The notes beneath the pieces are model-generated. The model searched no databases, was not told the origin of the DNA, and saw nothing but the letters and a program-made list of their open reading frames with translations. A program made the translations under genes and the position numbers. Positions 18,623 through 27,638 of a stretch of DNA of 64,000 nucleotides are shown here, piece by piece. This DNA is from Parvibaculaceae bacterium (GTDB taxonomy: Bacteria; Pseudomonadota; Alphaproteobacteria; Parvibaculales; Parvibaculaceae). Positions within the stretch are counted from its first letter, which is position 1. Every line of letters begins with the position of its first letter. The stretch lies in NCBI GenBank assembly GCA_028283765.1, contig JAPWJY010000008.1:806001-870000 (forward strand). Reading direction: 5' to 3'.

Positions 18623-19732
18623 ATGGCCTATACGACGCCCGCTGACAGCAAGAAGAAACCCGCCCCGCCGCCGGAAAAGCCGGTGTTGTCGGTTGGTTTC
18701 ATTCTGGCGGACAATTTCACGCTCTCGGCCTTCTCGCTTTTCGTCGACCAGTTGCGGCTGGCCGCCGACGAGGGCGACGGCAGCAGGCCGATCCTGTGCC
18801 GCTGGTCGATCATGTCGTCAAAGCCCGATCCGGCCCGGGCAAGCTGCGGCGTCACCGTGAGCCGGACCAGCGGCCTTACCGATCCCCGCCAGTTCAATTA
18901 CATCGTCGTCGTCGGCGGGCTGCTGCATACGGGACGTCCGTTCGACGACGAGACGATCGATTATCTGAAAACGGCGGCAAGGGCCGGGGTAAAGCTCATC
19001 GGGCTTTGTACCGGCAGCTTCGTCCTGTGCCGGGCGGGGCTCATGGTCGGGCGGCGCTGTTGCGTGAGCTGGTATCATTATCAGGATTTCCTCAAGGAAT
19101 TTCCGCACCATCACCCGGTCGCCGACCGGCTGTTCGTGGTCGATGGCGACCGCATCACCTGCGCGGGTGGCGGCGGCACGGCGGATCTGGCGACCTGGCT
19201 GATCGAGCGCCATATCGGCCGCTCGGTCGCCCAGAAAAGCCGCCATGTGCTGTTGCTGGACCGGGCGCGGGCAGGGACCGAGGCCCAGCCCCATCCGCCG
19301 GTCGCCGAGGGTATCTCGGATGAACGCATCCGGCGCGCGCTCCTGCTGATGGAGCAGCATCTGGCCGACCCGCTGCCGATTGCCGAAATCGCCCAGCGGC
19401 TGGCCGTCTCCACCCGCCAGCTTGAGCGGCTGTTCCATGCCGTGCTGAACATGCGCCCCGCCGCCTTCTACCGGGTATTGCGATTGCGCTATGCCCGATG
19501 GCTGCTGGACAACACCGAACGCTCCATCACCGATATCGCGCTTGATGCGGGATTCTCCGACTGCGCCCATTTTTCGCGCCAGTTCAAGGCCCTGCATGGC
19601 TTCACGCCGACGAGCGCCCGGGCGGACGTGCGCGCCACCGCGCTGCTCGACGCGGCCATGCCGATGGCCCCGCTGGGGATGGCCGAAGCCATCACCGTGC
19701 CGAGGCTCGCGGGCTCCCGGGTGTTCGAATAG
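18623..19732 (+). CDS. GlxA family transcriptional regulator (DJ-1/PfpI + AraC)
   Basis: 369 residues. The N-terminal part (about 20-210) has the DJ-1/GATase1-like fold with the pseudo-active-site nucleophile elbow GLCTGSFVLCRAG (about 129-141), probably a ligand sensor. The C-terminal AraC DNA-binding domain has two helix-turn-helices, IAQRLAVSTRQLERLFHAVL and ITDIALDAGFSDCAHFSRQFKALHG. GAAGGAG precedes the start. It lies between the sarcosine/serine operon and the betaine monooxygenase genes, so control of methylated-glycine catabolism is likely by context. Relatives include GbdR and SouR; which it corresponds to is not decided, and a SouR-like sarcosine sensor is one possibility. Confidence 0.85.
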   Translation: MAYTTPADSKKKPAPPPEKPVLSVGFILADNFTLSAFSLFVDQLRLAADEGDGSRPILCRWSIMSSKPDPARASCGVTVSRTSGLTDPRQFNYIVVVGGLLHTGRPFDDETIDYLKTAARAGVKLIGLCTGSFVLCRAGLMVGRRCCVSWYHYQDFLKEFPHHHPVADRLFVVDGDRITCAGGGGTADLATWLIERHIGRSVAQKSRHVLLLDRARAGTEAQPHPPVAEGISDERIRRALLLMEQHLADPLPIAEIAQRLAVSTRQLERLFHAVLNMRPAAFYRVLRLRYARWLLDNTERSITDIALDAGFSDCAHFSRQFKALHGFTPTSARADVRATALLDAAMPMAPLGMAEAITVPRLAGSRVFE

Positions 19733-19748
19733 GGCCGGCCAAAACAAC

Positions 19749-19782
19749 TTGTCGATTTTGAACAGGATTGTGTCGTTTTTGG
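19749..19782 (+). promoter_or_regulatory. direct repeat 21 bp apart, candidate AraC/GbdR-type site
   Basis: TGTCGATTTTG (19750-19760) and TGTCGTTTTTG (19771-19781) match at 10 of 11 positions and are spaced 21 bases, two helical turns, which suits a dimeric AraC-family activator. The site lies 70-100 bases upstream of the betaine monooxygenase start. A looser relative, GTCGTATTTTTACC, occurs before the dimethylglycine demethylase gene at 23264-23277. Confidence 0.4.
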
Positions 19783-19850
19783 AAAAGTCTGCAAACGTCC
19801 TTTCCCGGACACTGTGAGTTGGAAAAGCCCCCGTTTCCAGCCCCCTTTTT

Positions 19851-21119
19851 ATGAGACGTACCATGCTGAACGTCGTCGATACCTCGCTCAAGGCGCTGAT
19901 CAAGCGCCGCCGCTCCGGCCATAGCCTCGAAGCGCCGTTCTACCGCGACCCGGAGATATTCAAGGCCGACCTCGACATCATCTTCGGCCGCCACTGGATC
20001 TATGTCGGCGTCGAGCCGGACGTCGCCGAGCCGGGCGACGCCATGGTCATCGACATCGGCGAGACCTCGGTGCTGATCGCCCGCGACGACGACATGAAGG
20101 TGCAGGCCTTCCACAATGTCTGCCGTCATCGCGGCGCGCGCCTGATCACGGACTACAAGGCGACCGTCGGCAATCTGGTCTGCCGCTATCATCAATGGAC
20201 CTACGGGCTCGACGGCAAGCTGATCTTTGCCGAGAACATGGGCGCCGGGCTTGACATGAGCTGCCACGGGCTGAAGCCCGTGCATATCCGCTCGATGGCG
20301 GGCCTCTTGTTCATCTGCCTCGACGATAATCCGCCGGATGATTTCGACGTCATGGCCCGCGCCATGGAGCCCTATATCGCGCCCCATGACGTGCGCAACA
20401 CCAGGATCGCCCATCAGGTCGACCTGATCGAAAAGGGCAACTGGAAGCTGACGATGGAGAACAACCGGGAGTGTTATCACTGCTCCGGCAACCATCCCGA
20501 ACTTACCATCCCGCTCTTTGCCTATGGCTTCGGTTTCAACCCGGACACCGCCGACGCGCTCAGCCTCCAGGAGGCCAAACGCTACGACGACCTGATCGCG
20601 ACCTCGCACGGCCGCTGGGAATCCTGCGGCCTGCCCTCGGCTGAAATCGAGCATCTGGACGATATGGCGACGGGCTTCCGCACCGAGCGCCTGCCGATCG
20701 ACCGGGACGGCCAGTCCCAGACGATGGATACGAAGGTCGCCTGCCGCAAGCTGCTCGGCCACTTCAACGATCCGCAACTGGGCGGGCTTTCCTTCTGGAC
20801 CCAGCCCAACTCGTGGCACCATTTCATGAGCGACCATATCGTGACCTTCTCGGCCATCCCGCTGACGCCGGAGACGACGCTGGTGCGCACCAAATGGCTC
20901 GTCCACAAGGATGCCGTCGAGGGCGAGGATTATGATCTGGAAAATCTGACCACGGTGTGGAACGCCACCAACCAGCAGGATGCGGATCTGGTCGAAATCG
21001 CCCAGAAGGGCGTTGCCAGCCCCGCCTATGAGCCCGGTCCCTATTCGCCCTATACGGAAGGGCTGGTCGAGAAATTCTGTAGCTGGTATCTCGGGCGGCT
21101 CTCCGCCGATCTTGTGTGA
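19851..21119 (+). CDS. gbcA: glycine betaine monooxygenase, Rieske oxygenase subunit (GbcA-like)
   Basis: A 422-residue Rieske non-heme iron oxygenase alpha subunit. The Rieske 2Fe-2S ligands are in CRHRG and CRYHQW (C-x-H-x17-C-x2-H, about residues 91-115). The mononuclear iron site is NNRECYHCSGNH (about 203-214). Together with the adjacent reductase, the GbdR-like regulator, Bet genes, dimethylglycine demethylase and Sox genes, this indicates demethylation of glycine betaine to dimethylglycine. An alternative ATG at 19863 (MLNVVDTSL) is possible, and neither start has a strong ribosome site. Other Rieske enzymes such as stachydrine demethylase are similar, but the neighbourhood argues for betaine. 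Confidence 0.86.
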   Translation: MRRTMLNVVDTSLKALIKRRRSGHSLEAPFYRDPEIFKADLDIIFGRHWIYVGVEPDVAEPGDAMVIDIGETSVLIARDDDMKVQAFHNVCRHRGARLITDYKATVGNLVCRYHQWTYGLDGKLIFAENMGAGLDMSCHGLKPVHIRSMAGLLFICLDDNPPDDFDVMARAMEPYIAPHDVRNTRIAHQVDLIEKGNWKLTMENNRECYHCSGNHPELTIPLFAYGFGFNPDTADALSLQEAKRYDDLIATSHGRWESCGLPSAEIEHLDDMATGFRTERLPIDRDGQSQTMDTKVACRKLLGHFNDPQLGGLSFWTQPNSWHHFMSDHIVTFSAIPLTPETTLVRTKWLVHKDAVEGEDYDLENLTTVWNATNQQDADLVEIAQKGVASPAYEPGPYSPYTEGLVEKFCSWYLGRLSADLV

Positions 21120-21124
21120 GGTTG

Positions 21125-22240
21125 ATGTCTGTGGAACTGAAAAGCGAACGGGTTGCGCAGACACTGGCTGAAAATCTGCCGAACTGGGACCCCGACCGGG
21201 ACGATGTGCTTGTCTGCCGTCAGGTGCGCGATGAAACGCATGATGTGAAGACCTTCATTTTCTCGGGCCGGTCGCCCCAGCTTTTCCGCTACCGGCCCGG
21301 GCAGTTCCTGACCCTCGATCTGGAGATCGGCGGGCAGCAGGTCAACCGCTGCTACACCATCTCCTCGACGCCGACGAGGCCGCACGCCCTCTCGATCACG
21401 GTCAAGCGGGTGCCGGGCGGGCCGGTCTCGAACTGGCTGCACGATCATCTCGTGCCGGGCGCTGAAGTGAGGGCGCTGGGGCCTGCCGGGGTTTTCTCCT
21501 GCCTTGAGCATCCCGCCCGAAAATATCTGTTCCTGTCGGGTGGCAGCGGCGTGACGCCGCTCATGTCCATGGCGCGCAGCTTCCACGATGTGGGCGGACG
21601 CCCGGACATCATTTTCGTGCACAGCGCGCGGACGCCCGCCGACATCGTGTTCCGGGACGAACTGGACCTGATGGCCCGCAACCAGCCGGGTTTCCGCATC
21701 GCCCATGTCTGCGAGGATGACGCGCCGGGCGAGCCCTGGAGCGGCTATCGCGGACGGCTGACGCCCGCGATGCTCGAAATGATCGCACCGGATTTTCGCG
21801 AGCGCGAAATCCTTACCTGCGGTCCCGGCCCCTATATGGCGGCGGTGCGCGCCATGCTCGAAGGGCTTGCCTTCGACATGGAGCATTATCATCAGGAAAG
21901 CTTCAGCTTCGAGGAACTGTTCGCCGAGGCCGTGCCGGAGGGGCTGGAAGCGCCCCTGCCGGAGGAAGCGTCGGTGCCCCGCTTCAAGGTGCAGTTCACC
22001 AAAAGCCGCCGCGACATCGAGTGCGAGGCGACGGCCAATGTGCTCGACGCCGCCCGCGCGGCCGGGATGCGGCTGCCATCCTCCTGCACCAAGGGCATTT
22101 GCGGAACCTGCAAGAGCAAGCTCGTTTCCGGCTCGGTGGATATGAAGCATCAGGGCGGCATAAGGCAGCGCGAGATCGATCAGGGCATGATCCTGATCTG
22201 CTGCTCAAAACCCCTGAGCGATCTCGTGATCGAACGCTAG
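21125..22240 (+). CDS. gbcB: glycine betaine monooxygenase reductase subunit (GbcB-like)
   Basis: About 371 residues. The flavin-binding part has RYRPGQFLTLDL and NRCYTISSTPTRP, and the NAD(P)-binding part has YLFLSGGSGVTPLMSM and ILTCGPGPYM. The C-terminal plant-type ferredoxin domain has SSCTKGICGTCKSKL and a distal ILICCSKP, the four 2Fe-2S cysteines. It passes electrons from NAD(P)H to the Rieske oxygenase next door. A GTG at 21116 overlapping the gbcA stop is an alternative start. The following regulator begins 4 bases after the stop. Confidence 0.88.
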   Translation: MSVELKSERVAQTLAENLPNWDPDRDDVLVCRQVRDETHDVKTFIFSGRSPQLFRYRPGQFLTLDLEIGGQQVNRCYTISSTPTRPHALSITVKRVPGGPVSNWLHDHLVPGAEVRALGPAGVFSCLEHPARKYLFLSGGSGVTPLMSMARSFHDVGGRPDIIFVHSARTPADIVFRDELDLMARNQPGFRIAHVCEDDAPGEPWSGYRGRLTPAMLEMIAPDFREREILTCGPGPYMAAVRAMLEGLAFDMEHYHQESFSFEELFAEAVPEGLEAPLPEEASVPRFKVQFTKSRRDIECEATANVLDAARAAGMRLPSSCTKGICGTCKSKLVSGSVDMKHQGGIRQREIDQGMILICCSKPLSDLVIER

Positions 22241-22244
22241 GGCC

Positions 22245-23237
22245 ATGGCGCGGATACCGGTAACGCGGCATGGCCTCGATCTGGCGAAGCTCCAGCGGAT
22301 CGCCTTCCTGACCCTGCCCAACTATTCCATGATCGCCTTCACCAATGCGCTCGAAGCCTGCCGCATGGCCAATTATGTAAGCGGGCGGGCCGCCTATGAA
22401 TGGCAGGTGGTGACGCTCGACGGCAAGCCGGCGATGGCGAGCAACGGCTTGAGCGTGTCGCCGGGCGGCATGCTCGATATGGACGAGCTGCCGGACCTGC
22501 TGCTGGTCTGCGGCGGCATTTCGGTCCGCCATGCGGTGTCGCGCGAGTTGAAGGACCTGCTGCGCCGGGTTGCGCGGCGCGGCGTCGCCATGGGCGCGCT
22601 CTGCACCGGCGCCTTTGCGCTGGCCGAGGCGGGCCTGCTGGAAGGGCGGACATGCGCCATCCACTGGGAAAACCTTTCCAGCATCCGGGAGGAATTTTCC
22701 GGCATCAATTTTGTCGATGATCTTTATGTCATCGACGGCGACCGGCTGACCTGCACCGGCGGGGTGGCGCCGCTGGACATGATGCTGGCCCTGATCGAAA
22801 AGCGGCTGGGCCCGGTGCTGGCGCGCAAGGTTTCGGCACAGTTCATCCTTGAACGGATTCGCCACGCGGAGCATCCCCAGAAGCCGCAGACGGGGAAGGC
22901 GGGCGGCATCCGGCACCCGGCGCTCGGGCGGGCGCTGAAGCTGATGGCCGCGACCATCGAGGCGCCGCTGGAAATAAACCGTATCGCCCAGGCCTCGGGC
23001 GTTTCCTCGCGTCAGCTTGAGCGTCTGTTCAAGCAGGAAACCGGTCATTCGCCGGTCGATCATTACCATGAGTTAAGGCTGGAACGCGCGCGCGAGCTGT
23101 TGCGCCAGACCCGCATGTCGGTGACCGACGTAAGCCTCGCCTGCGGCTTCCTGTCGGGCGCGCACTTCAGCACGGCCTACAGCCGCCGGTTCGGTCATTC
23201 ACCGAAGGCCGAGCGCGCGGTGGCGGGGGCGGCATGA
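22245..23237 (+). CDS. gbdR: GlxA/AraC family regulator, GbdR-like
   Basis: 330 residues with an N-terminal DJ-1-like domain (FLTLPNYSMIAFTNALEACRMAN; nucleophile-elbow region ALCTGAFALAEAG at about 118-130) and a C-terminal AraC domain (ASGVSSRQLERLFKQETGHSP; VSLACGFLSGAHFSTAYSRRFGHSP). GbdR in Pseudomonas senses betaine or dimethylglycine and activates gbcAB, the dimethylglycine demethylase and sox genes. The position, 4 bases after the reductase and before the dimethylglycine gene, supports the same role here. It is a distant paralogue of the regulator at 18623. Confidence 0.8.
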   Translation: MARIPVTRHGLDLAKLQRIAFLTLPNYSMIAFTNALEACRMANYVSGRAAYEWQVVTLDGKPAMASNGLSVSPGGMLDMDELPDLLLVCGGISVRHAVSRELKDLLRRVARRGVAMGALCTGAFALAEAGLLEGRTCAIHWENLSSIREEFSGINFVDDLYVIDGDRLTCTGGVAPLDMMLALIEKRLGPVLARKVSAQFILERIRHAEHPQKPQTGKAGGIRHPALGRALKLMAATIEAPLEINRIAQASGVSSRQLERLFKQETGHSPVDHYHELRLERARELLRQTRMSVTDVSLACGFLSGAHFSTAYSRRFGHSPKAERAVAGAA

Positions 23238-23384
23238 GAAACCGGAGGGTGCTTGCGGGACCAGTCGTATTTTTACCGGTCTCGTGGCGCAATCATTCTG
23301 TAAGTTTAACCGCAGGCGGCCCTATGCTTGGCCGTTCATCGCTTTGTCAATCGGCTGGCACCGCCCGCCTCAAGAGGTACTGAA

Positions 23385-25895
23385 ATGAAGACTCATGCGC
23401 GGGTGGTGGTGATCGGTGGCGGTGTCGTGGGCGTCAGCACGCTCTATCATCTGGCCAAGAAGGGCTGGTCCGATGTGGTGCTGATCGAGCGCAAGGAACT
23501 GACCTCGGGGTCGACCTGGCACGCAGCGGGCCTGCTGCCGCTTTTCAACCTCAGCTATTCGGTGGGCCAGCTCCATAAATATTCGGTCAAGCTCTACAAG
23601 GGGCTTGAAGCGGAGACCGGCCAGCATGTCGGCTTTTCGCAGGTGACCAACATCCGCCTCGCGACGACGAAGGACCGGATGGACGAATATCTCTATTACG
23701 CGGGCGTGGCCAAAACCATCGGCGTCGATGTGAAGTTCATCACGCCCGAAGAGCTGAAGGAAATCTGGCCGCTCTGCGACACCACGGGCGTGCTCGGCGC
23801 GATCCAGCATCCCGACGACGGCTATATCCAGCCTGCCGACCTGACCCAGGCGCTCGCCAAGGGCGCAAGGGCCATGGGCGCGGAGATCAACCGCTATACC
23901 AGCGTCATCGCCATCGAGAAGTTGCCGGGCGGCGAGTGGCTGGTGAAGACCGACAAGGGCGACATCACCTGCGAGCATGTCGTTTCCGCCTCGGGCAACT
24001 TCGCCCGCAAGACGGGGGCGATGGTCGGGCTTGAAGTGCCGGTCATTCCTGTTGAGCACCAGTATATCGTGACGGAGCAGCACCCGGCGATCATGGAGCG
24101 CAAGCGCCTCGGCCTGCCGGAAATGGGCGTGCTGCGCGAGTCCGACGCCTCCTACTACATGCGCGAGGAAGCGGGCGGCCTGCTGCTCGGACCTTATGAA
24201 ATCGGCGCGCCTGCCTGCTATGTCGACGGCCCGGATGACAATTCCGAATACGAACTTTTCCAGGAAGATCTTGAACGCCTCGAACCCTATATCGAGGCCG
24301 CGATCAAGCGTGTGCCCGCCTTCGCCGAAGTCGGCGTGAAGAAGGTTTACAACGGCGCCATCGCCTACACCCCGGACGGCAACCCCATTGTGGGCCCGGC
24401 CTGGGACGTGAAGAATTTCTGGCTCAATGAAGGCCACAGCTTCGGCGTGACGGCGGCGGGCGGCTCGGGCTGGCAGCTTGCCGAATGGATCGTCGAGGGC
24501 GAGCCTTCTGTCGACATGATGGGCGTGGACCCGCGCCGCTTCGGCCCCTATGCGAGCCGCGGCTATCTGAAGGAGAAGAACGAGGAAGCCTATGCCAAGG
24601 TCTTCTCGATCCATTATCCCGACGAGGAGCGCACGGCGGTACGGCCTTTGAAGCGCGCGCCGAACTATGATCGCATGAAGGCGCTCGGCGCGGTGTTCGG
24701 CTCCATCTATGGCTGGGAGCGGCCCAACTGGTTCGCACCAGCGGGCTATGCGCTGAGCGAGGCCGATCTCGACAAGCCCGACGTGCTGCTGAACGAGAAC
24801 CACCCCGATGTGAAGGAGGGCGAGGCGATCCGCGAGAAGTGGAGCTTCCGCCGTTCCAACTATTTCGAGCATGTCGGCAATGAATGCCGCCATGTGAACG
24901 AGAAGGTCGGCATTCTCGACATGACCGCCTTCGCCAAGTTCAGGGTGACGGGCGCGGGGGCCGAGGCATGGCTCGACTCGATCTTCACCAACAAGCTGCC
25001 GCAGAAGGTGGGCCGCGTCAGCCTGACCTATCTGCTGACGAAGCTCGGCGGTGTCCGCGCTGAATTCACCGTCTACAAGGAAGCGCACCAGAATTATTAT
25101 CTGGTTTCCGCGGGCGCGCTCGAACGCCACGATTTCGACTATCTGCAAAAGCTGCTGCCCACGGATGGCAGCGTGCAGTTGCAGAAGATCACCACCCAGT
25201 TTGGCGTGCTGGTGGTGGCGGGGCCGCGCGCGCGCGACCTGATGGCGAAAGTCACGGATGCGGATCTGTCGTCAAAGGCCTTCCCCTGGCTTTCCGGCAA
25301 GACGATCAGCATCGGCGGGGCCGTCGTGACGGCGTTGCGGGTCAATTTCGTCGGCGAGCTTGGCTGGGAAATTCACCACCCCATCGAGACGCAGAACTAC
25401 ATCTTCGATCTGCTGATGGAAGCGGGCAAGGAATTCGACATCAGGCCGTTCGGCATCCGCGCCATGGATTCCATGCGGCTGGAGAAATCCTACAAGCTCA
25501 TCCCCCGCGAGCTTTCCATTGAATATGCGGCCTATGAATCCGGGCTTGATCGCTTCGTCGCACCGAACAAGGGCGAGTTCATCGGCCGCGACGCGCTGGT
25601 GCGCCGCCGGGAGGACGGGCTCAAGTGGAATTTCGTCACCATGGAAGTGCATGGCGTGACGGATGCCGATGCCCGTGGTTCCGAGCCGATCTATCAGGGT
25701 GAAGAAATGGTCGGCCGCGTCACGTCGGGCGGCTATGGCTGGCGCGTCGGCAAGTCGCTGGCGCTCGCCATGGTGCGGCCTGAACTGAGCGCGGCCGGTA
25801 CGGAACTTGAGATCGTCATTCTGGGGCTGCGCTTCAAGGCGACCATCGTGCCTGAATCCCCGTTTGATCCGGAGAACAACGCGCTGCGGGGATAA
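23385..25895 (+). CDS. GcvT-type FAD-dependent demethylase, probable dimethylglycine dehydrogenase
   Basis: An 836-residue fusion. The N-terminal amine oxidase (DAO) half begins VVVIGGGVVGVSTLYHLAKKG (about 6-26), followed by TSGSTWHAAGLLP, the region containing the histidine that binds FAD covalently in relatives. The C-terminal half, from about residue 430, is GcvT/aminomethyltransferase-like, with VGILDMTAFAKF, VNFVGELGWEIHHP and a terminal VTSGGYGWRVGKSLA, binding folate. This is the architecture of dimethylglycine and sarcosine dehydrogenases. Since sarcosine oxidase is encoded separately, dimethylglycine to sarcosine is the most likely step. AGAGG at 23373-23377 supports this ATG over upstream in-frame codons. 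A bidirectional terminator follows. Confidence 0.86.
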   Translation: MKTHARVVVIGGGVVGVSTLYHLAKKGWSDVVLIERKELTSGSTWHAAGLLPLFNLSYSVGQLHKYSVKLYKGLEAETGQHVGFSQVTNIRLATTKDRMDEYLYYAGVAKTIGVDVKFITPEELKEIWPLCDTTGVLGAIQHPDDGYIQPADLTQALAKGARAMGAEINRYTSVIAIEKLPGGEWLVKTDKGDITCEHVVSASGNFARKTGAMVGLEVPVIPVEHQYIVTEQHPAIMERKRLGLPEMGVLRESDASYYMREEAGGLLLGPYEIGAPACYVDGPDDNSEYELFQEDLERLEPYIEAAIKRVPAFAEVGVKKVYNGAIAYTPDGNPIVGPAWDVKNFWLNEGHSFGVTAAGGSGWQLAEWIVEGEPSVDMMGVDPRRFGPYASRGYLKEKNEEAYAKVFSIHYPDEERTAVRPLKRAPNYDRMKALGAVFGSIYGWERPNWFAPAGYALSEADLDKPDVLLNENHPDVKEGEAIREKWSFRRSNYFEHVGNECRHVNEKVGILDMTAFAKFRVTGAGAEAWLDSIFTNKLPQKVGRVSLTYLLTKLGGVRAEFTVYKEAHQNYYLVSAGALERHDFDYLQKLLPTDGSVQLQKITTQFGVLVVAGPRARDLMAKVTDADLSSKAFPWLSGKTISIGGAVVTALRVNFVGELGWEIHHPIETQNYIFDLLMEAGKEFDIRPFGIRAMDSMRLEKSYKLIPRELSIEYAAYESGLDRFVAPNKGEFIGRDALVRRREDGLKWNFVTMEVHGVTDADARGSEPIYQGEEMVGRVTSGGYGWRVGKSLALAMVRPELSAAGTELEIVILGLRFKATIVPESPFDPENNALRG

Positions 25896-25912
25896 GCTCT
25901 CTGTCGGCAGAT

Positions 25913-25948
25913 AAAAGCCCGCGTCCAGTCACCGGATGCGGGCTTTTT
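25913..25948. terminator. bidirectional terminator
   Basis: Stem AAAAGCCCGC.TCC / GGA.GCGGGCTTTTT with a short loop, a T run on the plus strand, and an A run on the left that becomes T on the minus strand. It lies between the convergent demethylase and choline dehydrogenase genes and can serve both. Confidence 0.85.
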
Positions 25949-25950
25949 GT

Positions 25951-27609
25951 TTATCTTTGCGCCGTGGCCCAGTCGGGCGCAGTATAGTAGGGCGCGTTGG
26001 AGGGGGCGAGCAGGGGCTTGCCCAGAATGTGGTCGGCGGCCTTTTCGCCGATCATGATGGTCGGCGCGTTGAGGTTGCCGGTGGTAACCGAAGGCATGAT
26101 CGAGGAATCGACCACGCGCAATCCCGAAATGCCGTGAACGCGCGTCTCTGAATCCACGACCGCCATGGGATCGTCCTTGCCGCCCATCTTGCAGGTGCAG
26201 GAAGGATGGTACGCGCTCTCGACCTTGTTCCTGATGAACTCGTCGATGTCCTCGTCGGACTGGACATCGACGCCGGGCTGGATCTCGCGCCCGGCATAAG
26301 GCCCGAAGGCCGGTTGCTGGAAGATTTCGCGCGTCAGGCGCACGCAGGCGCGCATTTCGCTGCGGTCATCCTCATGGCTCATGTAATTGAAGAAAACGCG
26401 CGGCTTGTCGGCCGGCTTGTTCGAGCGCAGCCGCACCCAGCCCCGGCTTTTCGAGCGCATCGGACCTACATGCGCCTGAAAGCCATGTTCCGTCGCCAGA
26501 CTGTTGCCGTCATAGGAAACGGCGAGCGGCAGGAAATGATACTGGATATTGGGATATTCCACGCCCGCATGGCTGCGGATGAAGCCGCAGCTTTCAAAAT
26601 GGTTGGTCGCGCCAAGACCGGTCTGCGTCGCGAGCCATTGCATCCCGATCAGGCCCTTGGCGAACAGGCCTTGAGAGGAATAAAGCGTGATCGGCTTTTT
26701 GCTCGCCATCTGGAAATAGAATTCCAGATGATCCTGCAGGTTCTCGCCGACGCCGGGAAGATCATGCACCACGCCGATGCCATGCTCGCCCAGTTCGCGC
26801 GCCGGGCCGATGCCGGAGAGTTTCAGCAGTTGCGGCGAGTTGATGGGACCACCCGCAAGGATCACCTCGCGACGGGCGCGGACTTCATGGCTGGCGCTGC
26901 CCTGATTGTAGGCGACGCCGACGGCCTTTTTGCCTTCGAGCAGGATTTTGGAAACGAGGGCATGGGTGCGCAGCGTGAGGTTGGGGCGCTTGAGCGCGGG
27001 CTTCAGATAGGCGTTGGCGGCGCTCCAGCGGCGGCCCTTGTAGACGGTCATGTCCATCCGCCCGAAGCCTTCCTGCTGGAAGCCGTTGATGTCGGCGGTT
27101 TCGGGATAGCCCGCCTCTTTCGCGGCTTCGATCCAGGCGCGGTAGAGCGGGTTGTTCAGGGGGCCGTAGCGGGTGTGCAGGGGGCCGCCGCTGCCGCGAT
27201 ACTCGTCGCCACCTTCCTCGCGGGTTTCGGCCCGGCGGAAATAGGGCAGCACATCGGCATAAGCCCAGCCCCTTGCGCCTTCATCGTGCCAGCGATTGAA
27301 GTCATGGGGATTGCCGCGCACATAGACGAGGCCATTGATCGAGGAGGAGCCGCCCACCACCTTGCCGCGCGGCGTGTGCATGCGGCGGTTGTTGAGGTGG
27401 GGCTCGGGCTCGGTTTCATAGAACCAGTTGTATTTCTCGCGGTTCATCGGGATCGAGAGCGCGCTTGGCATCTGGATGAAGATGGATTTGTCCGAGCCGC
27501 CATATTCCAGCAGCAGAACGGTATTTTTACCATCTTCGCTCAGCCGGCTGGCGAGCACGCAACCGGCGGATCCTGCGCCGATGATGATGTAGTCGAACTG
27601 TTCGGACAT
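25951..27609 (-). CDS. betA: choline dehydrogenase (GMC oxidoreductase)
   Basis: A 552-residue FAD enzyme of the GMC family, oxidising choline to betaine aldehyde at the membrane. The FAD motif IIGAGSAGCVLASRLSE is at about residues 8-24, with GMC signatures TPRGKVVGGSSSINGL (about 77-92) and the GGPINSPQLLKLSGIGP type. The C-terminal YHPSCTCKMG includes the catalytic-region histidine, and LRVVDSSIMPSVTTGNLNAPT follows. An ATG at 27633 is also in frame, but MSEQFDYIIIGAG matches the family start. It lies directly downstream of the betaine-aldehyde dehydrogenase fragment, as in bet operons. Confidence 0.92.
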   Translation of the reverse strand: MSEQFDYIIIGAGSAGCVLASRLSEDGKNTVLLLEYGGSDKSIFIQMPSALSIPMNREKYNWFYETEPEPHLNNRRMHTPRGKVVGGSSSINGLVYVRGNPHDFNRWHDEGARGWAYADVLPYFRRAETREEGGDEYRGSGGPLHTRYGPLNNPLYRAWIEAAKEAGYPETADINGFQQEGFGRMDMTVYKGRRWSAANAYLKPALKRPNLTLRTHALVSKILLEGKKAVGVAYNQGSASHEVRARREVILAGGPINSPQLLKLSGIGPARELGEHGIGVVHDLPGVGENLQDHLEFYFQMASKKPITLYSSQGLFAKGLIGMQWLATQTGLGATNHFESCGFIRSHAGVEYPNIQYHFLPLAVSYDGNSLATEHGFQAHVGPMRSKSRGWVRLRSNKPADKPRVFFNYMSHEDDRSEMRACVRLTREIFQQPAFGPYAGREIQPGVDVQSDEDIDEFIRNKVESAYHPSCTCKMGGKDDPMAVVDSETRVHGISGLRVVDSSIMPSVTTGNLNAPTIMIGEKAADHILGKPLLAPSNAPYYTAPDWATAQR

Positions 27610-27638
27610 AACGTTTTTCTCGATAAGGAGCATTGTTC

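Noticed and set aside
23370-25148. 592-codon minus-strand frame opposite the dimethylglycine demethylase
   Set aside because: It is a mirror frame of a confidently assigned FAD enzyme.
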